Shown: one piece after another, positions 39,882-49,431 of the stretch
Layout of the letters: the number at the start of each line of letters is the position of its first letter
Position numbering within the stretch: position 1 is the first letter of the stretch
Assembly: GCF_900102535.1 (NCBI RefSeq)
Contig: NZ_FNBP01000004.1
Location: forward strand, 186,001-250,000
DNA length: 64,000 bases
DNA from: Sulfitobacter delicatus
GTDB taxonomy: Bacteria > Pseudomonadota > Alphaproteobacteria > Rhodobacterales > Rhodobacteraceae
Direction: 5' to 3'
Program-made: the position numbers and the translations under genes
The notes under the pieces: model-generated
The model's input: the letters and a program-made list of their open reading frames with translations, nothing else
Told to the model about the DNA's origin: nothing
The model's database searches: none

Positions 39882-40568
39882 TTAGCCTTTGGTCTTTTCT
39901 TTGGCCTGATCGACCCAGCCTTCACGCTGGATACGGCCTTTGAAAGACAGTTTCTCGTCAACTTCAGCGATATCCGCTTCGGTCCATGCTGCGATCTGGG
40001 CAAAGGAGGTGATCCCCGCTTCGTGCAGCTTCTTCTCAAGGGCCGGGCCTACGCCGCTCAGCGCCTTCAGATCGTCCGCGCCGGCTTCCGACATTTTGTC
40101 GGCTTTTTCGGCTTTCGGCGCAGCCTTGGTGGCTTTTGCCTTTTTGGCTTTCTTGATCTGCGCGGCGTCATCGGTCTTGCCGGTGATCGCGGCCACAGCG
40201 GCGGCGCTCACGGAACCGGTGCCAACAGCAGCAGACACGCCCGACTTCTCTGCGCCGGAGGCGAGGATGTCGGTGATCTTGACCAGCGTCAGTTTCTGAC
40301 GGTGACCCTTGGTACGCTTGGAAGAGTGCTTCCGGCGACGCTTGACGAAGTTGATAACCTTTTCGCCTTTGATCTGGTCAACGACTTCGGCCTGAACGCC
40401 TGCATCTTTAACCATAGGCGCGCCGAGAACGGGCTTGTCGCCGCCCAGCATCAGCACTTCGTTGAACTGGACTGTTTCGCCAGCATTGGCCGCAATACGT
40501 TCAACCCGCAGCATATCGCCGGATTGGACTTTGTATTGCTTGCCGCCTGTCTTGATGACCGCAAACAT
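39882..40568 (-). CDS. rplU: 50S ribosomal protein L21 with C-terminal helix-hairpin-helix extension
   Basis: 228 residues, more than twice the usual ~103. Residues 1-103 are a standard L21 ([33 protein letters not shown]). After an Ala/Lys-rich linker (about 105-165) comes a helix-hairpin-helix segment ([19 protein letters not shown]). Extended L21 forms are known from Rhodobacterales; the role of the tail is unclear, possibly rRNA contact. Start ATG 40568 is the family start. Confidence 0.95.
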   Translation of the reverse strand: MFAVIKTGGKQYKVQSGDMLRVERIAANAGETVQFNEVLMLGGDKPVLGAPMVKDAGVQAEVVDQIKGEKVINFVKRRRKHSSKRTKGHRQKLTLVKITDILASGAEKSGVSAAVGTGSVSAAAVAAITGKTDDAAQIKKAKKAKATKAAPKAEKADKMSEAGADDLKALSGVGPALEKKLHEAGITSFAQIAAWTEADIAEVDEKLSFKGRIQREGWVDQAKEKTKG

Positions 40569-40775
40569 GCGTCTTCCTTTTCTGTCATCCGCGTTCTGTG
40601 GCCCCCGCTTGGGAGTTTGTGGATGGGCTTTCCGGCCGATCCGCCTCGAACAGCGCGCCCATATGGGCGTCATTAAAAACATTCCCGAAAACGGATAGAC
40701 CGCCGGGATGCGGGCTTATGTGCGGATTACAGGCTCAAGTCAAGCAGGTTTTCGACGCAGCACGCACCTCTTTGC

Positions 40776-41588
40776 CTAGAGCTCTTCAGCGGTCATGTTC
40801 AACGCCACGGCACGCCCCAAAGCGTAGGAGATATCCTCGTAAGCGCGGCCAAATCCGTCAAAGAGCGCTTGGTTCAACGCCCGTCCCGCCTCGGTTTCGG
40901 CGAAATCGGCGTAGCGCGCAAGCTCCGCTTCCTCCAGCGGATGGTAGGCCAGCAGCATATAGGCATAGACCCACGCCGTCGTATCCTCTGTCACCGCGTC
41001 AACGTCAGTGCCGACGTCAGCCAACAGGTCTTCCTCACTATCACTCAGCGCACCGCCGTCCAGCAGTCCCCGCAGGAACTGGAAGTTGCTGTTCAACGCC
41101 GTTGTTACATTCCGGTCAATCATGTCAGCAGCGTCAACCAAACGGGTGATCTGGGCCAGACGCGGATCGTCGCTGCCTTCGATCTCCGCGAACCGGGCAC
41201 GCGCCGCATCTTCGACTTCGGCATCTGAGATCGCAGCGCGTGCAGCGTTCTCAAGCTCAATCACCCGGCCCCCAAGGTCTGACGAATAAAACCCAATCGC
41301 AGCCTCAAGATCGGCGCTCTCCAACCGCTCCTCCATCGCCTGTCGGACCATCTCCACCATACGTTCGCTGTCATAGATCGTGTCGACCTGCATCTGCCAG
41401 CCCGGGCCGCCCTGCCCGCCCAGCATGTCCTGATTCAACGTGCCAGCATGTATCTGCCCCTCATCCCGCAGGATCGCGGCAGCTTCACGCAGTTCCATCA
41501 GATCAACGAGCACGGTCATCCGTGCGTCAGCCCAAGCGGGCAAAGCCAGCAACCAGAGCAGCGGGGCGATGAGAACCGCGCGCATCAT
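40776..41588 (-). CDS. DUF2059 domain protein 2
   Basis: 270 residues with a signal peptide (cleavage near LPAWA, about residue 20). Helical DUF2059 character: IGFYSSDLGGRVIELENAAR matches the AGFYASDLGQR block of its upstream neighbour. Function of the family is unknown; proteins are periplasmic. Overlaps the preceding paralogue by 4 bp, a tandem duplication with clear divergence. Confidence 0.75.
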   Translation of the reverse strand: MMRAVLIAPLLWLLALPAWADARMTVLVDLMELREAAAILRDEGQIHAGTLNQDMLGGQGGPGWQMQVDTIYDSERMVEMVRQAMEERLESADLEAAIGFYSSDLGGRVIELENAARAAISDAEVEDAARARFAEIEGSDDPRLAQITRLVDAADMIDRNVTTALNSNFQFLRGLLDGGALSDSEEDLLADVGTDVDAVTEDTTAWVYAYMLLAYHPLEEAELARYADFAETEAGRALNQALFDGFGRAYEDISYALGRAVALNMTAEEL

Positions 41589-42427
41589 AGATCTTGGCTC
41601 GGCTGCATGGCCGAAAGACGTGTTGCCACCGTCTCAAACCGGTTGGCCATAATCTCATATTGAACGGCGTTCATCAGCGTATAGACCTCCTGCATCGTCG
41701 GGTGTTCGAGTGCCTCGGCATAGGCTTCAAGCTCCGCATCCGAAAAGGCCTGATAGGTATAGGCCGCGGTCGCGAGCGCATTGGCTGCGATCTGCTCGCC
41801 CAACTGCTCAGCCTGTGCGGCCATCGCGGCACGCAGGTCGGGCTCTTCCATTTGCAGCTCAATCACCCCCGCGGCGGAAGCAGCCAGCAGGAAACGGATT
41901 TGCACCTCCTGGATCGCCCGAACCGAGATACCTTCTACATCGCTGGCGACGTTCAGACGTTGCAGCGTGTCAACGCGGGACGGGTTAATACGCTGCAATC
42001 CCGCGATGATCTCGGCCCCGCTTTCGGACTTCAGACCATCATCCTCAACCATATGCGCCTTATTCTCCACAGCGACCAACCGCTGCCCCAGATCAGACGC
42101 ATAAAAGCCAGCCGCATGGTCCAACTGATCGTCGCTCAGGGTCTCGCCCAAGATGTCCAGCGCCATGTCATGCATGAGATCGGTGTCAAAAACTTCGCCC
42201 ACCAAGCGCGACCACTCCGAGCCGAAGTCATCAGCCTCAAGCCCAAGCATCTCTGGCGCAGAATCGGCAGATAGCTGAATGCTCTCAAGCGCGACGTCAA
42301 AACCCGTAACCTCCAAAAACCGCTCCAATGCCCCCCGTTCGGCAGCTTGAGCAGTCGCTGTGAAGGTCAGCAGAAGAGCAATCATCAGCGTCAAAGACGT
42401 GGCAAAGGGGAGTTTTCTAAGGCGCAT
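41585..42427 (-). CDS. DUF2059 domain protein 1
   Basis: 280 residues, signal peptide ending near TATAQA (about residue 29), then helical repeats with the DUF2059 block DHAAGFYASDLGQRLVAVE. Paralogous with the downstream gene in the same operon. Exported; role unknown. Confidence 0.75.
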   Translation of the reverse strand: MRLRKLPFATSLTLMIALLLTFTATAQAAERGALERFLEVTGFDVALESIQLSADSAPEMLGLEADDFGSEWSRLVGEVFDTDLMHDMALDILGETLSDDQLDHAAGFYASDLGQRLVAVENKAHMVEDDGLKSESGAEIIAGLQRINPSRVDTLQRLNVASDVEGISVRAIQEVQIRFLLAASAAGVIELQMEEPDLRAAMAAQAEQLGEQIAANALATAAYTYQAFSDAELEAYAEALEHPTMQEVYTLMNAVQYEIMANRFETVATRLSAMQPSQDL

Positions 42428-42524
42428 GACCTGTCCTTTCGGGATAATCTGCCTATGAACTTAGGCGTTCACCGCAGCGGCGCAATGAAAATTCCGAAAG
42501 TTCAGGCAACCGGCAAAACGGCTC

Positions 42525-42553
42525 TTGCCACTCTGCGGAAAGCCGACTAAACG
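42525..42553 (+). promoter_or_regulatory. Promoter candidate of tRNA-Ser
   Basis: TTGCCA (42525-42530), 17-bp spacer, TAAACG (42548-42553); the tRNA begins 18 bp further on. Confidence 0.45.
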
Positions 42554-42571
42554 GGCCACCCAGACCCCCGC

Positions 42572-42661
42572 GGAGAGGTGCCGGAGTGGTCGAACGGGGC
42601 GGTCTCGAAAACCGTTGAGCCTTCACGGGTTCCCAGGGTTCGAATCCCTGTCTCTCCGCCA
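42572..42661 (+). tRNA. tRNA-Ser (anticodon CGA)
   Basis: 90-nt class II tRNA. Acceptor GGAGAGG pairs with TCTCTCC (one G-T), anticodon stem GCGGT/ACCGT with loop CTCGAAA gives anticodon CGA (codon UCG), a long variable arm follows, then T arm GGGTTCGAATCCC. Discriminator G and encoded CCA. Typical serine tRNA. Confidence 0.95.
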
Positions 42662-42992
42662 CTATCCCCCTGATAATATTGCTGTGCTTTCATATCTGCC
42701 CTTTAGGATTGGTTTAGCGAAGTCTGACCAATCTCGGCGTAGTTTGACGACTTGTTGCTCACCGCTCCGTCGGCTATCTCGGCTTGGCGCCGAGTTATAG
42801 CCATTAAGAACAAACACGATTGGCCAAAATCAGAAAGCCCTCCCAAATCCGGCCGGGCTTATGATGACCTCAGTCACTTTGTATTCGTGGCAGAGGTATA
42901 TAGCGACCAACGTTTCCCTTAGCTGCCTGTTGCAGGAACGAGATACCGGACTACCCTTTGGCGCCCACCTTCGGTTACTAAGGGAGCGCTTG
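42662..42992. other. Gap after tRNA-Ser
   Basis: 331 bp without a supported gene or RNA. No copy of the tRNA 3' end, so no sign of an integrated element here. Confidence 0.4.
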
Positions 42993-43477
42993 ATGGATCT
43001 TTCGAACCTCTTGGGAGACACTTCGACAGATCTCACCGCCCTGCAACTCGCTTTGCGCGCTGTCGTGGTTTTTTGCTTTGCAATTGGCCTCTTTCGCCTA
43101 CTGCCGCGAAAATCATTAGCAAACACCTCGGTAATCGATGTGGTCCTCACGGTGTTGATCGGTTCGAGTTTAAGCCGCGCTTTGACGGGTAATGCCCCCC
43201 TGGGGCGGTCATTGTCGGCTGTCTTACGCTTGGTGGCCTTTGGGTAGCTATGGGCTGGCTTGCCATTCACAACGACCTGTTTTCGCGCGTTGTGAAAGGA
43301 CGCCCGCTAGAGATCATTCGAGGTGGCAAAATCGACGAAGCAGCCTTGCACCGTGCGCAAATGGGGCACCGCGATCTTGAACAAAAGCTCAGAGGACAGG
43401 GTTACGCACGGATTGAGGATGTCCCTCGCGCCTATATCGAGCGGAATGGCTCGGTTTCGGTCGTGTCGGAAGACTGA
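42993..43477 (+). pseudogene. DUF421 (YetF/YcaP-like) membrane protein, frameshifted
   Basis: Start ATG 42993 behind AAGGGAG. The first ~70 codons encode a polar start, a membrane helix (about 22-40) and the family block NTSVIDVVLTVLIGSSLSRAL. Around 43190-43205, in a C run followed by a G run, the frame shifts: the downstream continuation GGLWVAMGWLAIHNDLF, then VKGRPLEIIRGGKID, is in another frame and is family-like to its end at 43477. One missing base restores a ~160-residue protein. Either a recent mutation or a homopolymer sequencing error. Confidence 0.75.
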
Positions 43478-43584
43478 GTACGGGGGTCAATTCGGGCTTC
43501 AATAGCCCTATCCCAAAGGCCCCCTTTAGATGCGATAACAATGCGGTTCTGAGGTGGCCGGTTTTGATTGCGCAAGCCCTGTAC

Positions 43585-44748
43585 TCAGGCCAGCCCCCCT
43601 ACGGCTTCGGCCCTGCTCCGCGGTTTTGTAGCCACGGGGAGCTTAATCAGGAACTGCGCGCCGCCCGCCTGGCTCCGGCCCCATGTGACATCGGCACTAA
43701 GCCGTTTGGCCATCGATTGGAAAATGGCCATCCCCAACCCTCGGCTTGCATTCGGATCGAACCCATCCGGCAGACCTGTCCCGTCGTCGTTAATGCTAAG
43801 AACAAGCCGGGTGCCCTTTTTCTCGCCAATAAGATCGATCCGTTTGGCGCCATTCTTAACGGCGTTCAAGACAAGCTCGGTAACGAGATGGCCGATTGAG
43901 ACCAACTTTTCCCGTGCGAGGAGGATAGAGGGACAGGTCACCTCGATAATCCCGCCCTGCGGACAGAGAGGAAAGAGTTCGTGGCTCAATACATTAAGAA
44001 ACAGGGACAAATCGCCATCTTCGGCGAGACTGGGCAGGCTTTGCTGTATGTGGCGGTTGGCTTGGGCGATGGCCCCGATGCGGGCAGCGATGTCTTTCAA
44101 CTCTGTCGCCGTTTGCCCTTCATGTTGGTTGGCTTTGCGGCGCGCGATTGACGAGATGAGCTGCAGGCTATTCATCACACGATGCTCGACCTCTTCTGCC
44201 AAAAGCGCCTTTTCATACATTTCTCGCCGTAGGGCCTCATTTGAATCGATAGCATCCCGCCGGAGCTCCAACTCATCCATGACCACCGCGGCAAGGTCTT
44301 GCAGGATCGAGGTCTCTTCTGGCGTGAAATCCCGCGGCTCCTTGTCGATCACACAGAGCGTCCCCAGCCCGTGCCCATCATGGGTTGTGAGCGGAATGCC
44401 TGCATAGAACCGCAATCCGAATTCCCCGGCCACGAGCGGATTAGCGAGCGTCACCGGCTCGACCGAGGCATCGGGGATCACCCATGGATCCTTCTGCAAG
44501 ATGGCCGAAGCACAAAGTCCGGGCTCACGAGGGATTTCATCAATCCCCTCAAGCCCTGCCCGGCTCTTGAACCAGATTCGGTCTTCATCAACGATCGAGA
44601 TAATTGCTATTGGTGTCTTGAGCAGCTTTGACGCCAATCGGGCGATCCGGTCAAAAGCCCCGTCCGGGGGTGTGTCCAGTACCGAATACCGACGCACTGC
44701 CTTCAGGCGTGCAGCTTCGGCTTCGCGTGATAGGTCCTGATGTTCCAT
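43585..44748 (-). CDS. GAF-domain sensor histidine kinase (HisKA_2/HWE-like)
   Basis: 387 soluble residues. GAF domain about 25-160 (IAIISIVDEDRIWFKSRAG, LGTLCVIDKEPRDF), then a HisKA_2 dimerisation helix with His189 in EVEHRVMNSLQLISS and a HATPase domain (HLVTELVLNAVKNGAK, DDGTGLPDGFD). The group often acts in general-stress or light responses in alphaproteobacteria; the GAF lacks an obvious chromophore-binding Cys motif. No response regulator adjacent, an orphan kinase. Confidence 0.85.
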   Translation of the reverse strand: MEHQDLSREAEAARLKAVRRYSVLDTPPDGAFDRIARLASKLLKTPIAIISIVDEDRIWFKSRAGLEGIDEIPREPGLCASAILQKDPWVIPDASVEPVTLANPLVAGEFGLRFYAGIPLTTHDGHGLGTLCVIDKEPRDFTPEETSILQDLAAVVMDELELRRDAIDSNEALRREMYEKALLAEEVEHRVMNSLQLISSIARRKANQHEGQTATELKDIAARIGAIAQANRHIQQSLPSLAEDGDLSLFLNVLSHELFPLCPQGGIIEVTCPSILLAREKLVSIGHLVTELVLNAVKNGAKRIDLIGEKKGTRLVLSINDDGTGLPDGFDPNASRGLGMAIFQSMAKRLSADVTWGRSQAGGAQFLIKLPVATKPRSRAEAVGGLA

Positions 44749-45015
44749 CCAGAGCTACATCACCCTCCCAAGTGGCTTCAGCATGACGCGCCCCTGCCCG
44801 CCTGGCAAATGAAATGTTCCCGCGCGCGTGTTAACAAATGTTTCGGCGGCATTCCGCACGCCTCGCCACAGCAAGCGTTAATAGCCGGTGCAAAAATAAC
44901 CGCCGCGGTAGCTGAACATCAGCCATGGCCATGATTTTACTCTCTGTGGACAAAAGCTTAAACATGAGAAACCGTCCGGCGAGTGACGCCCTCCGAACCT
45001 CAGCAAAGGCGCCCA

Positions 45016-45945
45016 ATGCCCAATAAACCAAAGCTGCACCCCCGAAACCAACACTCAGAAGGTTACGATTTCGAGCGTTTGGTGGCGCAGACACCTGAGC
45101 TTGAGGCCTTCATGATCAAAAGCCCCGTCGGCCAGCCCACGGTCGATTTTGGAGACCCGAGTGCTGTTCGGATGCTTAATCAGGCGTTGCTAAGGGCACA
45201 TTATGACATCGAATTTTGGGATATTCCCACCGGTTATCTCTGCCCGCCAATACCCGGTCGCGTCGACTACATCCATTATCTCGCGGACTTGCTTGCACAG
45301 AGCAGCAGTGACCGGGATATCCCGCGGGGTCGCCATATTAAAGCATTGGACATCGGCACCGGTGCGAGCTTGGTGTACCCCCTCACAGGACAGAGCGAAT
45401 ATGGGTGGCATTTCACAGGCGTCGATGTTGACGCGGGCGCGGTCAGGTCTGCTCGGAAAATATGTGAAGACAATGCGTTAGACATTCGCATCAGGCTGCA
45501 GAAAAACCCGCAGAACATCTTTCGCGGTGTGATCCAGCCCGGAGATGCTTTCCACGTCACCATGTGCAATCCACCGTTCCACGGTTCCAAAGAGCAAGCA
45601 ACCAAGGGCACCCAACGCAAGTGGGCGAGCCTTGGCAAAGGGCGTTCGACAAAGCTTAACTTTGGGGGCCGCGCGTCTGAGCTTTGGTATCCGGGTGGCG
45701 AAATCAAGTTCATAGCCCGCATGGTGAACGAGAGTACGGAGTTCGCAAAACAATGCCTCTGGTTTACCACTCTCGTGTCCAAGAAAGACAACCTCCAGCC
45801 GCTGCATCGCATTCTTGGTAAGGCCGAGGTTGCAGACTACAAGATCATTGAGATGGCACAGGGTCAAAAGACCAGTCGGTTTATCGCCTGGACCTACATG
45901 AACAAAAAGCAACGACGCTTGTTTGCTGCGTCATCTGGCGGATAA
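45016..45945 (+). CDS. rlmF: 23S rRNA (adenine(1618)-N(6))-methyltransferase RlmF
   Basis: 309 residues. Family opening LHPRNQHSEGYDFE, then WDIPTGYLCPPIPGRVDYIH, SAM-binding DIGTGAS, catalytic NPPFHGS, and the C-terminal block KTSRFIAWTY. ATG 45016 is preferred over GTG 44983 because AAAGG precedes it and the family starts here. The gene is patchily distributed in alphaproteobacteria, so acquisition by transfer is possible. Confidence 0.9.
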   Translation: MPNKPKLHPRNQHSEGYDFERLVAQTPELEAFMIKSPVGQPTVDFGDPSAVRMLNQALLRAHYDIEFWDIPTGYLCPPIPGRVDYIHYLADLLAQSSSDRDIPRGRHIKALDIGTGASLVYPLTGQSEYGWHFTGVDVDAGAVRSARKICEDNALDIRIRLQKNPQNIFRGVIQPGDAFHVTMCNPPFHGSKEQATKGTQRKWASLGKGRSTKLNFGGRASELWYPGGEIKFIARMVNESTEFAKQCLWFTTLVSKKDNLQPLHRILGKAEVADYKIIEMAQGQKTSRFIAWTYMNKKQRRLFAASSGG

Positions 45946-46013
45946 CCGTCCGGTCTCGGGGCCTGGTGGTGCGGGTGAGGTCAGCTTGAAGAGAAACTGC
46001 GCTTTGGCACCAC

Positions 46014-47180
46014 TCACGCAAGCGGCATGAGCCGTTCTGCCATTTGCACGAACCAGCTGCAGCCTGCGGGTATGATCTCATCGTTGAATTCATAGGACGG
46101 ATTATGAAGGTCCGTGCTATCGCCGTTGCCGATGAAAAGATACGCACCGGGGCGCTCTAACAACATCTCCGAGAAATCCTCACCGGCCATGATCGGGTCT
46201 AGATCGCGGTGCGCCACGCCCGAGACTGTCTGGGCGACCTCGGCTGCCATATCTGCTTCGCGCGCGTGATTGAGGAGCGGGGGTGGCCCTGAAATGTGAA
46301 CCACGTCTGCGACTGCGCCATACCCGAGCGCCGTGGCCGTCGCCAGCGCGTCGATACGCTCACGGACCTCTTGTTGAACTTTCGGATCGAACGTCCGCAC
46401 TGTGCCAAGCAGCTTTGCGGAGTCGGGAATCACATTGTAGGTGGCGGTATCGGTGCGAAATCCGCAGACCGAAACCACCACCTTGTCCATGGGGTCTATG
46501 TTGCGCGAAACAATGGACTGCAGCGCGACGACGATCTGGGCGGCAACCAAGGTCGTATCGACCCCCTTGTGGGGCATCGCACCATGGCCCCCGGTGCCGC
46601 GTACGGTGATCTCGAATTTGTCCGGCGAAGCCATCTGCGGCCCCGTCCGAACCGCAAAGTCCGCCGGCGCGATCCCCGGCATGTTGTGCATCCCGTAGAC
46701 TTCCTCAATGGCCCAGCGGTCCATCAGACCTGCCTCAATCATCGCGCGTGCGCCGCCACCGCCTTCTTCGGCAGGCTGGAAGGCCAACACGACCCTGCCG
46801 TCAAAATTGCGTGTCTCGGCCAAATATTTCGCGGCCCCCAGTAGCATCGACGTGTGGCCATCATGGCCGCAGGCATGCATCTTGCCGGGAATGGTCGAGG
46901 CATGCGGCAGGCCAGTTGCCTCTTGGATCGGGAGCGCATCCATGTCTGCACGAAAGCCTATGGTCTTGCCCGTGGAGCCGGTTTTGCCGTTTATGACACC
47001 GACAACGCCGGTGCCCCCGAAGCCAGTTATGATCTCATCACAACCGAATTCTTCCAGTTTTGCTGCGACGAATGCTGCCGTGCGATGTTCTTCGAAACGC
47101 AATTCAGGATGCGCGTGAATATCGCGTCTCCATGCGGAAATCTCGGGCAGCATTTCGGCGAAGCGGTTTAGTACGGGCAT
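46014..47180 (-). CDS. M20-family amidohydrolase (aminoacylase/hippurate hydrolase type)
   Basis: 388 residues with M20D blocks: AWRRDIHAHPELRFEEHRTA near the start, ADMDALPIQEATGLP, CGHDGHTSMLLGAAKYLAE (metal Cys/His and Asp), FQPAEEGGGGA and the C-terminal GEDFSEML. Hydrolyses N-acyl amino acids or similar amides with divalent metal in the cytoplasm; the exact substrate is not predictable. Monocistronic, convergent with rlmF. Confidence 0.88.
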   Translation of the reverse strand: MPVLNRFAEMLPEISAWRRDIHAHPELRFEEHRTAAFVAAKLEEFGCDEIITGFGGTGVVGVINGKTGSTGKTIGFRADMDALPIQEATGLPHASTIPGKMHACGHDGHTSMLLGAAKYLAETRNFDGRVVLAFQPAEEGGGGARAMIEAGLMDRWAIEEVYGMHNMPGIAPADFAVRTGPQMASPDKFEITVRGTGGHGAMPHKGVDTTLVAAQIVVALQSIVSRNIDPMDKVVVSVCGFRTDTATYNVIPDSAKLLGTVRTFDPKVQQEVRERIDALATATALGYGAVADVVHISGPPPLLNHAREADMAAEVAQTVSGVAHRDLDPIMAGEDFSEMLLERPGAYLFIGNGDSTDLHNPSYEFNDEIIPAGCSWFVQMAERLMPLA

Positions 47181-47594
47181 CAGGTCCCTCCAGACAGGTC
47201 TCTGCGCAGCCTGCGCCGAGATTGCAGAACTGACAAGGGACCTTAGGCGTCATGAAAATTCCAAAGATGCCCTCCGTGTGGCTCTTCAATCGGCCTGTCC
47301 AAGAGTTCGATCACTGTGTTCCCGTCGCCTACTTCGGAGAAGCATCGCCAAGTGCCGGGTTGGGCTTTTCTAGAGGCCGCATAACAAGGGCATCCTTGCG
47401 CAGACAAATTGAGGCATCAACTACGAAAGCTCGCGCAAAGAATGCGGCTTTCGAAAAGCCTCAGGGCAACGTTTTACGCATTCGCCCTGCGGTAAGCGCG
47501 CTTCAATGATGGTATGTGCTGAGGTGTCGGCTCGAGAGAAAGCGCGACGACGTCCTTTCAACCGTGCTGATGAAAGCGGCCGACGCGCATCCAC
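47181..47594. other. 414-bp gap
   Basis: Nothing recognisable: no family-like ORF, tRNA, hairpin with T tract or repeat. Codon structure is poor in all frames. Confidence 0.4.
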
Positions 47595-47780
47595 TTAGGC
47601 TACTGTCGGGTTTTGTGGGTTACCGGCCTGCTCATGCTTTAGCCGGGCTTCGCGCAGCCGAGCGGTCTTTTCCTGCCGCTTGCTGGTTTCCTTATCGATG
47701 ATTTCCGTTGCCGCAGCGCTGGTGCGTTCGGCAATCGACTCGCGCTTCGATGGTTCTTGAAGGGATTTTTGAGCTGTCAT
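47595..47780 (-). CDS. Small charged hypothetical protein
   Basis: 61 residues, highly charged (Lys/Arg/Glu-rich), predicted fully helical, no signal peptide or membrane segment. ATG 47780 is preceded at good distance by AAAGGAG, a near-perfect ribosome-binding site, which is the main support. No function can be assigned. Confidence 0.55.
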   Translation of the reverse strand: MTAQKSLQEPSKRESIAERTSAAATEIIDKETSKRQEKTARLREARLKHEQAGNPQNPTVA

Positions 47781-48154
47781 CTGGGTCTTTCTCCTTTGGC
47801 GCCATAAGCGCCCTGCGCTGCCCCAAACTTAGGGCGCGCTCTTAAGATTATTTAGCCCGTAGGGCGCAAAAGGAAACGAAACTGATCGTCAAAACAGTAT
47901 TGAACCGCAGGCTTTACCGTAGAAATTGTGCCTCGCACCCGAGGGCACAGCATTTCCGTTGTTCGGTAGGCTCCGCCGCGATTGCGAGTTCCTAGAGATG
48001 AGTTAAAAAGCAGTTGCAGGAAGACTTCTGGGCTCAATAAGGTGGCCGCCAACCATGCAGTTGACGTGCATATCGAATTACGAGCATGACCACGGATTGA
48101 TACCAAGCGAGGCTGGTGCAAAAATGTTTGGGACCGTTTGCCGCCAGTGGTCAC
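47781..48154. other. 374-bp gap
   Basis: No supported gene; frames open here look like shadows or are low quality. Contains the unassigned upstream regions of the small charged gene and the DUF3253 gene. Confidence 0.4.
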
Positions 48155-48421
48155 ATGATGGACCTTGAGCGTATAGCCACGGCGATTGTCGACCTCGCAA
48201 CAAAGCGGGGGGCGGACAAGACCATTTGCCCCTCTGAAGTTGCCAGACATCTCGGTGGGCAGGATGAAGCGGCGTGGCGGCCTCTTATGGACCCCATTCG
48301 TGAACAGGCAGTTCGGCTGGTCGGTGAGGGAACAATCGTGATCAAGCAAGGCGGGGAGCGCGCCGATCCGAAGGCATTCAGCGGGATCTACCGCATCGCC
48401 ATCGCCAAAAAGACGGATTAG
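48155..48421 (+). CDS. DUF3253 domain protein
   Basis: About 88 residues: winged-helix-like DUF3253 (AIVDLATKRGADKTICPSEV, then ARHLGGQDEAAWRPLM, then GTIVIKQGG near the end). Start is one of two adjacent ATGs (48155/48158); neither has a strong ribosome-binding site. Likely nucleic-acid binding by fold, function unknown. Ends overlapping its convergent neighbour by 4 bp. Confidence 0.75.
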   Translation: MMDLERIATAIVDLATKRGADKTICPSEVARHLGGQDEAAWRPLMDPIREQAVRLVGEGTIVIKQGGERADPKAFSGIYRIAIAKKTD

Positions 48422-48738
48422 TCCTGCGCCAAGCCGCGCCACCAATCGGCGTAGGGCGTATTCTTTGGATGGTGGCGGTTCACGTCCGGCGCGCCGTCGT
48501 TCCACCAGACCGGCCCACGTTCGCCCAACGCCACCTTGGCCGCATGAACTTTTCCTCGGGCAGTTTTCACGTCCTCATCCGTCTTTGCATTCTTCACCGC
48601 CGAGCGCGCCTGCATAAGTTCTTTTACAAGCGCCGCCCGTTCCGCTTCGGGGAGGGCAGGATTGGTGCGACGCCAAAGACGGTTCTTTACCAGAAAATAC
48701 CGTCCGTCCGGCGTGACGGGATAGGCACCACCTGCCAT
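48418..48738 (-). CDS. Conserved hypothetical protein next to the DUF3253 gene
   Basis: 106 residues, soluble, no domain name that I can give with certainty. Begins with a beta-like segment DGRYFLVKNRLWRR, has an Ala/Lys/Glu helical middle (about 30-75) and ends NTPYADWWRGLAQD, an aromatic tail. Convergent and overlapping with the DUF3253 gene. Confidence 0.65.
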   Translation of the reverse strand: MAGGAYPVTPDGRYFLVKNRLWRRTNPALPEAERAALVKELMQARSAVKNAKTDEDVKTARGKVHAAKVALGERGPVWWNDGAPDVNRHHPKNTPYADWWRGLAQD

Positions 48739-48984
48739 CAGACTATTGACTCGTTCGAGGGGCCAGAAAATGACGCATCATAGGCCGTCGCTATTACGTT
48801 CATTCTGCTGCGCATCCTTGCCTGCTGCTGTGCATCCTCGTCTGATTTCAAGTCGAAATTTAGGGCGCTTGGGTAAAGAGTAAACGGAAAGCCAAAGGGT
48901 ACACAGCCACAGTTGTCGCCTGTGAGGACTTGCAACTTGGCGTCTAGGCATCCATATACCATCCACAGGGATGGAGAATTGGCG

Positions 48985-49401
48985 ATGAGCAATGTTCGGC
49001 AACTGCGAGAGAAAACACCTGACAGCGAGAAGATCACGATCAACCTCGGTTATGTTGATTTGGGGCGGATCGACCTGTTGGTGCAGGAAGGTTTTTATTC
49101 AAACCGTAGTGACTTGATCCGCACGGCCATCCGCAACCAGCTTGAGAGCCATGTTGAGGTGGTGAGCAAATCGCTTGAACGCCACACGATGGAGCTTGGC
49201 TTGCGCGACTATTCAGTGGCCGATCTCGAAGCGCTGAAAGCCGCCGGAGAGGTGCTGCATGTCAAGGTCGTTGGACTGGCGCGGATCGCTTCGGATGTGA
49301 CCCCGCAACTGGCGCTCGACACCATCGGATCCATCACCGTGCTGGGCGCCCTCCAGGCCAGCGCGGATGTCAAAAAGGCACTCGCCGACCGCATCAAATA
49401 A
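48985..49401 (+). CDS. Ribbon-helix-helix (CopG-type) transcriptional regulator
   Basis: 138 residues; RHH domain about 15-60 (KITINLGYVDLGRIDLLVQ, SNRSDLIRTAIRNQL) and a C-terminal ~75-residue domain of unknown role. ATG 48985 behind GGAG. Followed after 30 bp by a PHB depolymerase-family esterase gene and then a C45 acyltransferase gene, so it probably controls that operon (inference). Confidence 0.78.
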   Translation: MSNVRQLREKTPDSEKITINLGYVDLGRIDLLVQEGFYSNRSDLIRTAIRNQLESHVEVVSKSLERHTMELGLRDYSVADLEALKAAGEVLHVKVVGLARIASDVTPQLALDTIGSITVLGALQASADVKKALADRIK

Positions 49402-49431
49402 GATGCGTACCCCCTAACGAGGATACATAAG

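Noticed and set aside
42572..42661. tRNA-Ser as an attachment site of an integrated element
   Set aside because: No integrase gene and no repeated tRNA 3' end in the following 10 kb.
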